From Helicobacter sp. (GTDB taxonomy: Bacteria > Campylobacterota > Campylobacteria > Campylobacterales > Helicobacteraceae): a stretch of 5,150 nt of DNA. Below the pieces are notes generated by a model that saw only the letters and a list, made by a program, of their open reading frames with translations, made no database searches and was not told the DNA's origin. The stretch is from the NCBI GenBank assembly GCA_029257755.1, contig JARIAP010000142.1, positions 1 to 5,150 on the forward strand. The letters run 5' to 3'. Position 1 is the first letter of the stretch; each line of letters begins with the position of its first letter. Shown one piece after another: positions 1 to 5,150 of the stretch. Position numbers and translations under genes: made by a program.

Positions 1-6
1 ATCAAA

Positions 7-29
7 ATTTATTATATTTTATAATAAAT
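7..29. repeat. Perfect AT-only inverted repeat (10-bp stem, 3-base loop)
   Basis: Bases 7-16 are the exact reverse complement of bases 20-29, with TTT as loop. Every pair is A-T. No T-run follows on the plus strand. On the minus strand the arm is followed by TTTTGAT, so it could only act as a weak terminator for a transcript running leftwards, and no such gene is visible. In sequence this AT-rich such palindromes also arise by chance. Confidence 0.35.
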
Positions 30-99
30 AATAAATTGAGATATTGAAAATTAAACTAAATTTTAGAAATTTTATATTACTTTTTAAGTATTGAGACTA

Positions 100-105
100 T
101 ATAAT
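100..105 (+). promoter_or_regulatory. Candidate -10 box TATAAT
   Basis: This is a perfect TATAAT hexamer. There is no good -35 hexamer at the normal distance, which would not exclude function, because Helicobacter and Campylobacter housekeeping promoters generally lack a conserved -35. Transcription from about base 112 would give an 85-base leader to the GTG at 197. In AT-rich DNA the motif alone is weak evidence. Confidence 0.3.
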
Positions 106-162
106 TTACTTTCTAGAAAAATTATAAAAAAATATAAAGTATATAAACGCTTATTAAATAGT

Positions 163-168
163 TATATT
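163..168 (+). promoter_or_regulatory. Alternative -10 box TATATT
   Basis: TATATT would place a transcript start near bases 174-176. That would leave almost no leader for the ATG at 179, but about 20 bases, including the AAAGGA site, for the GTG at 197. It competes with the TATAAT at 100-105. I cannot choose between them from sequence. Confidence 0.25.
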
Positions 169-184
169 AAGCACATTTATGAAT

Positions 185-190
185 AAAGGA
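185..190 (+). promoter_or_regulatory. Shine-Dalgarno AAAGGA deciding the start of the small ORF
   Basis: AAAGGA lies 6 bases before an in-frame GTG (197-199). The in-frame ATG at 179 has nothing comparable upstream, only a weak AAG. If translation began at 179, this ribosome-binding sequence would sit inside the coding region. That is the usual sign that the upstream ATG is not the true start. Confidence 0.5.
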
Positions 191-196
191 TTAATT

Positions 197-289
197 GTGG
201 GAATTTTAGATGATATATTGATTATTTTTTTAGTGCTTGTTGTTGCTATTGGCTTAGGCGGTTATATATTCTTTGCATATAAGAAATGA
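197..289 (+). CDS. Small single-pass membrane protein, unrecognised (30 aa; 36 aa if ATG at 179 is used)
   Basis: I do not recognise this gene. From the GTG at 197 it encodes 30 residues. There is a short N-terminus with two aspartates (residues 5-6), a continuous hydrophobic stretch (about 7-27) containing a GLGG turn at 19-22, and a C-terminus ending in YKK. Charge placement suggests N-terminus outside and C-terminus in the cytoplasm. An in-frame ATG at 179 would add six residues, but the AAAGGA site favours GTG. The gene ends 14 bases before queH on the same strand and is probably co-transcribed with it. The size and architecture resemble small accessory subunits of membrane complexes (of the CydX or KdpF kind), but I see no sequence match to these. 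It could also be a chance ORF, since AT-rich DNA readily encodes hydrophobic residues. The good ribosome site and the conventional spacing to queH argue for a real gene. Confidence 0.5.
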   Translation: MGILDDILIIFLVLVVAIGLGGYIFFAYKK

Positions 290-292
290 AAT

Positions 293-298
293 AAGGAG
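293..298 (+). promoter_or_regulatory. Strong Shine-Dalgarno AAGGAG for queH
   Basis: AAGGAG sits 5 bases before the queH ATG at 304 and 3 bases after the stop of the small ORF. It is one of the two strongest ribosome sites in the window and fixes the queH start. Its closeness to the upstream stop suggests the two genes may be translationally coupled. Confidence 0.8.
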
Positions 299-303
299 TA
301 GAT

Positions 304-1515
304 ATGTTAGTTCATATATGTTGTAGTGTTGATAGCCATTATTTTCTAAGAGAATTACATAAAGCTTATCCAAATGAAAATCTAGTAGGATTTTTTTATA
401 ATCCAAATATTCACCCAAAAGAAGAATATGATTTAAGATTACAAGATGTAAAACGAAGTTGCAATATGTTAAATATAGAATTAATTGAAGGTGATTACAA
501 TCTAACCTCATGGCTTAATGAAGTAAAAGGATTAGAAGATGCTAAAGAAAAAGGCGATAGATGCAATGTGTGCTTTGATACAAGATTATTAAAAACAGCA
601 CAATTAGCAAAAAAATTAAATATCAATAAATTTACAACAACACTTCTAAGTAGTCCTATGAAAGAACAACATATTTTATATAGTCAAGGTGATATAATAG
701 CAAAAAGTAATAATTTAGAATTTATAAAAATAAATGTTCGTGCAAATGGTGGGGTAAATAAACAAAATGAGTTAGCAAAAGCAGATAATCTTTATAGACA
801 GAATTATTGTGGTTGTCAATTCGCCCTAAAGCAACAAAGAGAAAAGCAAAATAGATTCTCATTAGAACTTGTGAGCAATATAGGACATCAAATTTTACCC
901 GGTAGCATTGAAGCAAGAACAAAAGTTTTTGCAAAAAGAGATTTACTTGAAAAAAATGGAAATGGGTATATTATAACTCAACAAGAAAATCTAGTATGGA
1001 GAACACTTAATGGAAAATTATTACATAAAAAAGAAGTGATTCCATCATATATATTAGCTCGTTCTACATCTAAAAAAAATGTTAAAAGTGGTAAAATAAC
1101 ATGGGCTAAACCAAAATTAAATAACTTTTATCAAATATTTCAAACCCAATTAAGTAATATGGATACAAAAGACAAAATATATTTCCTTGAAAATAAAGAG
1201 TATATATATAAGACGGATTCTAATGTATTAATTGGATTTTCTCAAAAAGATGATAGCATATTTTTAGATATAAATACTATTAACTTCTTTTTTAACACAA
1301 ATTACAAAAACACATCACAATGTATTAAAAATCCTCCAGATTATATAAAAGAAATACATTTAAGGCAGGGTTTATGTGGTATAGAAAGTATAAATCCTAT
1401 TATAATAATAGATTCTAAAATGCCACATGATATAATAATTAATATACAAAGTATATTTCAAAATGAAAGAATTTATGTTTTATTTGAAGAAACAAATCAT
1501 ATTCCATTAAAATAA
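304..1515 (+). CDS. queH: Epoxyqueuosine reductase QueH (DUF208 family) with long C-terminal extension
   Basis: QueH performs the last step of queuosine synthesis. It reduces epoxyqueuosine to queuosine at wobble position 34 of tRNAs for Asp, Asn, His and Tyr, in the cytoplasm, and it is a non-homologous replacement for QueG. The family cysteine pattern is complete: HICC near the N-terminus (Cys6, Cys7, followed by Asp10), CNVC (Cys87, Cys90) and YCGC (Cys169, Cys171). In characterised QueH proteins such cysteines bind an iron-sulfur cluster and form a redox-active CxC pair. Other family signatures are FYNPNIHP (31-38) with EYDLR following, the TTLLSSP segment (112-118) and YRQNYCGC (164-171). 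The core ends near residue 190. Residues about 190-403 have no domain I can name, and many QueH proteins from other phyla are only about 200 residues long. From memory, Helicobacter and Campylobacter homologues are also long, so this is probably a lineage feature rather than a recent fusion. The gene follows a small membrane ORF and converges with waaA. Confidence 0.93.
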   Translation: MLVHICCSVDSHYFLRELHKAYPNENLVGFFYNPNIHPKEEYDLRLQDVKRSCNMLNIELIEGDYNLTSWLNEVKGLEDAKEKGDRCNVCFDTRLLKTAQLAKKLNINKFTTTLLSSPMKEQHILYSQGDIIAKSNNLEFIKINVRANGGVNKQNELAKADNLYRQNYCGCQFALKQQREKQNRFSLELVSNIGHQILPGSIEARTKVFAKRDLLEKNGNGYIITQQENLVWRTLNGKLLHKKEVIPSYILARSTSKKNVKSGKITWAKPKLNNFYQIFQTQLSNMDTKDKIYFLENKEYIYKTDSNVLIGFSQKDDSIFLDINTINFFFNTNYKNTSQCIKNPPDYIKEIHLRQGLCGIESINPIIIIDSKMPHDIIINIQSIFQNERIYVLFEETNHIPLK

Positions 1516-1577
1516 ATTTTATGTAGTTATATATATAGCATAATTTAATAAAATATACAAGATATTTAACATAAAAT
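1516..1577. repeat. Inverted repeat spanning the queH/waaA convergent gap
   Basis: Bases 1516-1524 (ATTTTATGT), directly after the queH stop, are the exact reverse complement of 1569-1577, just beyond the waaA stop. The 44 bases between contain a further weak hairpin at 1526-1539. Two converging transcripts end here, so a two-way terminator is expected. However, the arms are almost all A-T, the loop is long and there is no GC-rich stem. I see no convincing intrinsic terminator, and the repeat may be chance. Confidence 0.25.
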
Positions 1578-1581
1578 AATT

Positions 1582-2853
1582 TTAGTTAAGAATCTTTTCT
1601 ATAATATTATTGCTAAACTCTTCATTAATTGCAGATAAATAAAGTTCTTTATATGAAATAATGATTTTATATAAATCATCTTGATTAATTAAATAATAAT
1701 TATATACATAACTAAAAAGTGCTTTTTGATTAAAAATATTAGTTCCGCTTATTAACACATTATCAAAATGTGCTACCTCTAATGGATTGTGTCCTCCCAG
1801 CATAGCAAATGCACCACCAAGTATAACAATATCACTTATTGCATAGAAATTAATTAATTCTCCCATAGAATCAACTAATAAAATTTTTTCTTTAATATTA
1901 TCTAATTTTATTTTACTTTTAGATTTAAAAGAGCTAAATCTAATTGTAGTAAAATATTTATTACAAATATCATATACCTCATCAAAACGCTCAGGATGTC
2001 TTGGGACAATAACAAACAAAACATTACTATTATCTTTTTCAATTCTTTTTGAATTATATTTATTGTTAATCCATTGATTACATTCATATTTACATTGCAT
2101 GGAATCTTTATTATTAGACATATTCCATAGTTGATTAACTTTTTTAAATGATTTAAGTATAATATCTTCTTCGCCTTCATGTGTGCTAGCAGCAACAATT
2201 ATTAATCTTTTTGGTTTATCATAGTTTTTATTAACTTGAATTTTATTTGTAATCTTAATATTCCCTAAAGTTTCTACATTATTTGCCCCTAATATCTTTA
2301 AACGATTACTATCATTATCACTTTGAGACAATACAAAATCAATATATTTTAATATATGTTTATAAAAAAATTTAAATCTAAGATAACGCTTGAAACTTCT
2401 TGTAGAAATTCTTGCATTAATAAGTTTTGTAACAGCACCCTTGTTTTTTGCATGAACAAAAAGCATAAGCCACAATTCAGCCTCAAAAACAAAAAGTTTA
2501 TTGCAAGATGGAGATACAAAAGGTATAAAAGTTTCAAATGGTAAATATTGTATTGTTGTGTTTAACCTATTGCTATATAGTTTTTTTGCTTGATTAAACC
2601 CTGTTTGAGTTATAACACTAATAAATAACGATTTATCTAGTGGTATAGATTCTATTAATTTTTGTAATGATTTAACTTCTCCAACAGAACAAGCATGTAA
2701 CCATATATCATAATGTTCTTTTGAATGATTTAATGGAAATATAAATCTAAATGGAATACTTCTATTATATTTTTGTTTAAAAGACAACAAACAAAGAAAT
2801 GGGAGAGATATTATATGCACTATACATATTAACACATAATATAAAAAAGTCAT
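1582..2853 (-). CDS. waaA: 3-deoxy-D-manno-octulosonic acid (Kdo) transferase
   Basis: WaaA (KdtA, family GT30) transfers Kdo from CMP-Kdo to lipid IVA at the cytoplasmic face of the inner membrane, starting the lipopolysaccharide core. The 423-residue product begins with a hydrophobic anchor (about 3-24). It then shows the family motifs in order: WLHACSVGE (51-59, with Glu59 in the position of the catalytic base), EAELW (124-128), NARIS (146-150), QSDNDSNRLKILGA (177-190), GNIKI (197-201), STHEGEE (223-229), PRHPERF (284-290), DSMGEL (328-333) and GGHNPLEVA (353-361). The usual family length is about 390-430. STHEGEE and PRHPERF are about 55 residues apart, more than I expect (near 30), because of an Asn/Lys-rich stretch at about 242-274. 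The start lies 6 bases after the stop of the zinc-ribbon gene and has no clear ribosome site, so coupling to upstream translation is likely. Whether it adds one or two Kdo residues cannot be read from the sequence. Confidence 0.93.
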   Translation of the reverse strand: MTFLYYVLICIVHIISLPFLCLLSFKQKYNRSIPFRFIFPLNHSKEHYDIWLHACSVGEVKSLQKLIESIPLDKSLFISVITQTGFNQAKKLYSNRLNTTIQYLPFETFIPFVSPSCNKLFVFEAELWLMLFVHAKNKGAVTKLINARISTRSFKRYLRFKFFYKHILKYIDFVLSQSDNDSNRLKILGANNVETLGNIKITNKIQVNKNYDKPKRLIIVAASTHEGEEDIILKSFKKVNQLWNMSNNKDSMQCKYECNQWINNKYNSKRIEKDNSNVLFVIVPRHPERFDEVYDICNKYFTTIRFSSFKSKSKIKLDNIKEKILLVDSMGELINFYAISDIVILGGAFAMLGGHNPLEVAHFDNVLISGTNIFNQKALFSYVYNYYLINQDDLYKIIISYKELYLSAINEEFSNNIIEKILN

Positions 2854-2859
2854 TTTACA

Positions 2860-3576
2860 TTATTTTTCTAGCATTTCTGCATCATATAGTATTCTACCAC
2901 AATGTGGGCAATGTATTATTTCATCTCCTTTTCTAATATCAGATATATTTTTATCATTAAGTTTTATAAAACAACCGCCACAAGCTTCTTTGTAAATTGC
3001 AATAACACTTGAATTACCAGCCCATTTTCTAATTTTTTCATAAAGCCTTAAAACTGTTGCTTCCATTTCAAGAGCAACAGATTGTCTTTTAGCACTTATT
3101 TCATCTTGCTTTGCTTTAATTTTATCAACTTCTCCTTTACATCCAGATTCCATATCTAAAATTTCTTGATCTAGCTTTATAACATTAGAATCAATCTCTA
3201 TAATCTTATCTTCTGCTACTTTTATTTCTTTTTCAAGAAATTCTATTTCATTATTAAAGCTCATGCTTTTTTCACGCAATATACCTTCTTCCATATCAAG
3301 ATTTTTCATTTCTTTTTCTGATTTACTTTCTTTAATTCTTGCTTTAATCTTATCAATATCAGCAGAAATAGATGCAAGTTCTTCATTATTTTTTTTAAGT
3401 ATTTCTTGATTTTGCTCAATTTTTATTTGTAATTCTTGTTTCTCTTTTATAGAATTTGTTTTTTCATCTATTTTAGCATACATTGGTGCTTTCTTATCTT
3501 CAATAAGCGGATTGTATTTTGATACTTCTAAATCTAATAAATTTACTTCTATAAGTTTTTTTAGATTCTTATTCAT
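2860..3576 (-). CDS. Coiled-coil zinc-ribbon protein, HP0958-like (motility/RpoN-associated)
   Basis: The 238-residue product has two visible parts. Residues about 35-180 are a charged, heptad-like, Glu/Lys-rich region that should form a long helical hairpin. Residues 199-226 carry a C4 zinc ribbon, CGGC (Cys199, Cys202) and CPHC (Cys223, Cys226). This architecture, length and gene position match H. pylori HP0958 (called FlgZ in some work). That protein is needed for motility, interacts with and stabilises the sigma factor RpoN, and affects flaA mRNA turnover. That role is established for H. pylori. Its transfer to this protein is inference, based on family and neighbourhood. Generic annotation would be C4-type zinc-ribbon protein. 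It is cytoplasmic, with no signal peptide. The ATG at 3576 has a strong ribosome site that overlaps the stop of the nif3-like gene. It lies 9 bases after that gene and 6 bases before waaA, so it is the middle gene of a tight three-gene operon. Confidence 0.88.
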   Translation of the reverse strand: MNKNLKKLIEVNLLDLEVSKYNPLIEDKKAPMYAKIDEKTNSIKEKQELQIKIEQNQEILKKNNEELASISADIDKIKARIKESKSEKEMKNLDMEEGILREKSMSFNNEIEFLEKEIKVAEDKIIEIDSNVIKLDQEILDMESGCKGEVDKIKAKQDEISAKRQSVALEMEATVLRLYEKIRKWAGNSSVIAIYKEACGGCFIKLNDKNISDIRKGDEIIHCPHCGRILYDAEMLEK

Positions 3577-3581
3577 TAAAA

Positions 3582-3587
3582 TCTCCT
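3582..3587 (-). promoter_or_regulatory. Shine-Dalgarno AGGAGA overlapping the nif3 stop codon
   Basis: On the minus strand the nif3-like gene ends TAG and the ribosome site reads AGGAGA, sharing the last two bases of that stop, 5 bases before the next ATG. This arrangement favours reinitiation by ribosomes finishing nif3, and it confirms the start chosen for the zinc-ribbon gene. Confidence 0.75.
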
Positions 3588-4335
3588 AAACATAGTGAAA
3601 TGGATTATGTGGATTTGAAATTATAGCTTGAATATTATGTTTTTGTAAAATTTTTGTGATTAAATCTGCAAAAATACACTCACTTTCAAAATGTGGTATA
3701 TCAACAAAACTTATATTATTGCTTTTTGCTATCATGGCATCATGATATTTAATGTCCCCCGTAATAATACAATCCCCATATTTAGCAATAGAATATGAAG
3801 AAGCATTGCTACCACATGTAATATAAATTTCATTTATTATATTGTAAGCATTAGAATAACGCACAATAGATAAATCTAGTATATCTTTTAAATATTTAGC
3901 TAAAAAATTTGGGGTTAAATTAGATTCACTATTATTAGTATAGATAATACTAAAATCTTGTTCTCTATTATATTCATATCCTAATTTCTCTAAACATAAA
4001 CTTTTTGCAAAAGCATTATTTAAATGCGTTTTGTCAAAGTTTGTATGCATTGCAATAACATAAATATCTTTTTTCATGCAGGTAGAGATTAGATTACAAG
4101 GATATAAGTTTATATGAAATGTATTTAAGGGCTTAAATATTATTGGATGATGCACTATAACAAGACTTTTTGGATTAATAGATTCTAATATATTAGAATC
4201 TATTTCTAAAGCAACATATACATTTTCAAATATACTATCAAAACTACCTATATTTAAACCACTATTATCCCACTTTGCTTGTAATTCAAATGGACTTAAA
4301 TTGTCTAATATATTATATATATCTAAAATTTTCAT
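3586..4335 (-). CDS. Nif3-like dinuclear metal-binding protein (YbgI/YqfO family)
   Basis: This 249-residue protein belongs to the Nif3 family, which forms ring-shaped hexamers with two metal ions per subunit. It is often labelled GTP cyclohydrolase 1 type 2 homologue, although the physiological role is uncertain. The metal ligands are all present: the HHP pair His62-His63, AMHTNFD with His97 and Asp101, and HFESE with His215 and Glu219. These positions closely match those I recall for E. coli YbgI. The TGDIKYH segment (192-198) is also typical. The opening residues, including the WDNSGL segment (22-27), are the usual family N-terminus, and the length is normal for the short form without an inserted domain. 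The ATG at 4335 is preceded by an AGAGAGA ribosome-site-like run with 5-base spacing. It is the first gene of the tight block leading to the zinc-ribbon gene and waaA, the same order as in H. pylori and C. jejuni. Confidence 0.9.
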   Translation of the reverse strand: MKILDIYNILDNLSPFELQAKWDNSGLNIGSFDSIFENVYVALEIDSNILESINPKSLVIVHHPIIFKPLNTFHINLYPCNLISTCMKKDIYVIAMHTNFDKTHLNNAFAKSLCLEKLGYEYNREQDFSIIYTNNSESNLTPNFLAKYLKDILDLSIVRYSNAYNIINEIYITCGSNASSYSIAKYGDCIITGDIKYHDAMIAKSNNISFVDIPHFESECIFADLITKILQKHNIQAIISNPHNPFHYV

Positions 4336-4359
4336 AGCAATCTCTCTTTAATTCTATTT

Positions 4360-4373
4360 ACATTAAATAATGT
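4360..4373. repeat. Short palindrome between candidate promoter and nif3 start
   Basis: The sequence ACATTA-AA-TAATGT is a 6-bp perfect inverted repeat with a 2-base centre, placed just downstream of the TATAAC element and 24 bases before the nif3-like ATG. Its position would suit an operator. It does not match a regulator site I can name confidently, and its AT content makes chance quite possible. Confidence 0.2.
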
Positions 4374-4377
4374 TATA
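4372..4377 (-). promoter_or_regulatory. Candidate -10 box TATAAC for the nif3 operon
   Basis: Read on the minus strand this is TATAAC, 36 bases before the nif3-like ATG. It would give a leader of about 30 bases including the ribosome site. There is no clear -35, as is usual for the inferred lineage. A second option, TATACT at 4435-4440, would give a longer leader. Confidence 0.25.
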
Positions 4378-4462
4378 TTTGTTTTAACAAAAGTAAAACA
4401 CAAGAAATAGTTTATATTGGTTAAATTTAAGGTTAGTATATTTATCAATATAAGACAATTTT

Positions 4463-4486
4463 ATTTATTTCATAAAGCAAATAAAT
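4463..4486. repeat. AT-only hairpin downstream of metK
   Basis: Bases 4463-4470 and 4479-4486 form an 8-bp perfect stem with an 8-base loop, 27 bases past the metK stop. On the minus strand it is followed by AAAATTG, not a T-run, so it does not look like a normal intrinsic terminator for metK. Treat it as a possible weak structure only. Confidence 0.25.
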
Positions 4487-4512
4487 TTTAATCAAATATT
4501 TATAATATATAA

Positions 4513-5150
4513 TTACTTTAATCCACAAAAATCTCTAATTAATTCTACTTTATCCGTTTTTTCCCATGTAAAATCTGGCAATTCTCTACCAAAATGTCCA
4601 TAAGAAGCAGTTTGTCTATATATAGGACGCAATAGATTAAGAGAATCTATAATCCCTTTTGGTGTTAATCGAAAAACTTTTTTTACACATTCAACAATTT
4701 TAGAATCTGCTACTTTGCTTGTGCCATGAGTATCTACTAATATAGATACGGGTTCTACGACTCCTATAGCATAAGCAAGTTGAACTGTTGCTTTATCACA
4801 TATATTACTTGCTACAAGGTTTTTAGCAACATATCTTGCAGCATAAGCAGCACTTCTATCTACTTTGCTTGGATCTTTACCACTAAATGCACCACCACCA
4901 TGAGGGCAACTACCACCATAAGTATCAACAATTATTTTACGCCCTGTTAAACCCGCATCACCTTGCGGACCACCAATAACAAATTTTCCTGTTGGATTTA
5001 CAAAATATCTTATATTATCATTTAAGTATTCCTTTGGAATAACTTTTTGAACTACTTCTTCAATTACTGCATCTTTTAAATGAGTTTGTGAAGTCTCTGG
5101 GCTATGTTGAGTAGAAATTAAAATCGTATCAATTACTATAGGCTTACCAT
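4513..5150 (-). CDS. metK: S-adenosylmethionine synthase, C-terminal part (5' end beyond the window)
   Basis: MetK makes S-adenosylmethionine from methionine and ATP in the cytoplasm and acts as a tetramer. The window holds 211 codons plus the stop, open at the right edge, corresponding to a little over half of a protein of about 385 residues. Visible signatures, numbered from the first complete codon, are STQHS (12-16), [21 protein letters not shown] (51-71), [20 protein letters not shown] (83-102), AYAIGVVEP (125-133), [15 protein letters not shown] (175-189) and the C-terminal CGLK. Asp64, Arg70, Lys71, Lys91, Lys95 and Asp97 correspond to active-site residues known as Asp238, Arg244, Lys245, Lys265, Lys269 and Asp271 in E. 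coli. The N-terminal catalytic histidine and the flexible loop lie outside the window. The truncation is a window artefact, since the reading frame is intact. It is upstream of nif3 on the same strand with a 177-base gap. Confidence 0.96.
   Translation of the reverse strand, partial: GKPIVIDTILISTQHSPETSQTHLKDAVIEEVVQKVIPKEYLNDNIRYFVNPTGKFVIGGPQGDAGLTGRKIIVDTYGGSCPHGGGAFSGKDPSKVDRSAAYAARYVAKNLVASNICDKATVQLAYAIGVVEPVSILVDTHGTSKVADSKIVECVKKVFRLTPKGIIDSLNLLRPIYRQTASYGHFGRELPDFTWEKTDKVELIRDFCGLK

Larger units (their letters stand above)
1..196. other. AT-rich upstream region without a recognisable gene
   Basis: This stretch is almost entirely A and T, with stops in every frame and no ORF I would support. 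It contains a perfect 10-bp inverted repeat at its left end and at least two -10-like hexamers, which are listed separately. It most likely holds the promoter and leader of the small membrane ORF and queH. The gene further left lies outside the window, so its 3' end and orientation are unknown. Confidence 0.5.
4336..4512. other. AT-rich gap between metK and the nif3 operon
   Basis: These 177 bases hold no ORF I would support. They contain a TATAAC -10-like element, an AT palindrome at 4360-4373 and a hairpin at 4463-4486. The gap is long compared with the 6-9 bases inside the operon that follows. It probably separates metK from an independently started nif3/zinc-ribbon/waaA transcript. Confidence 0.5.

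Noticed and set aside
1..178. tRNA, small RNA or riboswitch upstream of queH (for example a preQ1 type)
   Set aside because: The region has almost no G or C and none of the conserved riboswitch core or cloverleaf elements. QueH acts after preQ1, and the stretch reads as plain AT-rich leader.
254..511. 85-residue minus-strand ORF overlapping the small ORF and the start of queH
   Set aside because: It is antisense to queH, with Leu/Tyr-rich composition typical of a complement reading of AT-rich coding DNA, and has no motif.
722..934. 70-residue minus-strand ORF inside queH
   Set aside because: It lies fully within the conserved QueH core on the other strand, including the YCGC region, so it is a shadow.
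1908..2198. 96-residue ORF on the same strand as waaA in another frame
   Set aside because: It overlaps WaaA motifs PRHPERF and STHEGEE in a different frame. Part overlaps the low-complexity insertion, which raised the question of a frameshift, but the WaaA frame continues intact on both sides.
2349..2544. Two 62-residue ORFs, one on each strand, inside waaA
   Set aside because: Both sit over conserved WaaA sequence (EAELW and NARIS) in other frames, without ribosome sites or motifs.
2899..2982. Possible transposase or DNA-binding zinc finger suggested by the two CxxC pairs
   Set aside because: The pairs follow a long coiled coil in a protein whose length and neighbours match the HP0958 type. 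There are no inverted repeats or other mobile-element genes nearby.
4463..4486. Intrinsic terminator for metK
   Set aside because: The stem is only A-T and no T-run follows it on the metK strand, so I kept it as a weak hairpin only.
4513..5150. metK as a broken pseudogene
   Set aside because: The frame is open from the right edge to a normal C-terminus with all expected motifs. Only the window boundary cuts it.

Overview
The window is very AT-rich (roughly three quarters A+T by eye). It carries a compact set of housekeeping genes whose families and order point to the Campylobacterota, most likely a Helicobacter species. The strongest indicator is the minus-strand block nif3-like gene, coiled-coil zinc-ribbon gene, waaA. 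From memory this matches HP0959-HP0958-HP0957 of H. pylori and Cj0705-Cj0706-Cj0707 of C. jejuni.

Layout. Bases 1-196 are an AT-only-looking leader with candidate -10 elements. A tiny, unrecognised single-pass membrane protein gene (197-289, possibly from 179) follows on the plus strand. Fourteen bases later comes queH (304-1515), with a very good Shine-Dalgarno site. queH converges on the minus-strand block across 66 bases that lack a GC-rich terminator. Reading the minus strand in its own direction (right to left), the order is: the C-terminal part of metK (cut by the window edge, stop at 4513), a 177-base AT-rich gap, the nif3-like gene (4335-3586), the zinc-ribbon gene (3576-2860) and waaA (2853-1582). 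The last three are separated by only 9 and 6 bases and look like one operon.

Functions. QueH finishes queuosine in the wobble position of tRNA. MetK makes S-adenosylmethionine, which is also a QueA substrate in the same pathway. WaaA adds Kdo to lipid A at the inner membrane. The zinc-ribbon protein resembles HP0958, which is linked in H. pylori to RpoN stability and flagellin mRNA turnover. The Nif3-like protein is a conserved dinuclear-metal protein of uncertain role.

I see no mobile element, CRISPR array, tRNA, rRNA or defence system. The less ordinary points are the tiny membrane ORF before queH, the long uncharacterised C-terminal half of QueH, a low-complexity insertion inside WaaA, and metK in the position where glyQ sits in H. 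pylori and C. jejuni.
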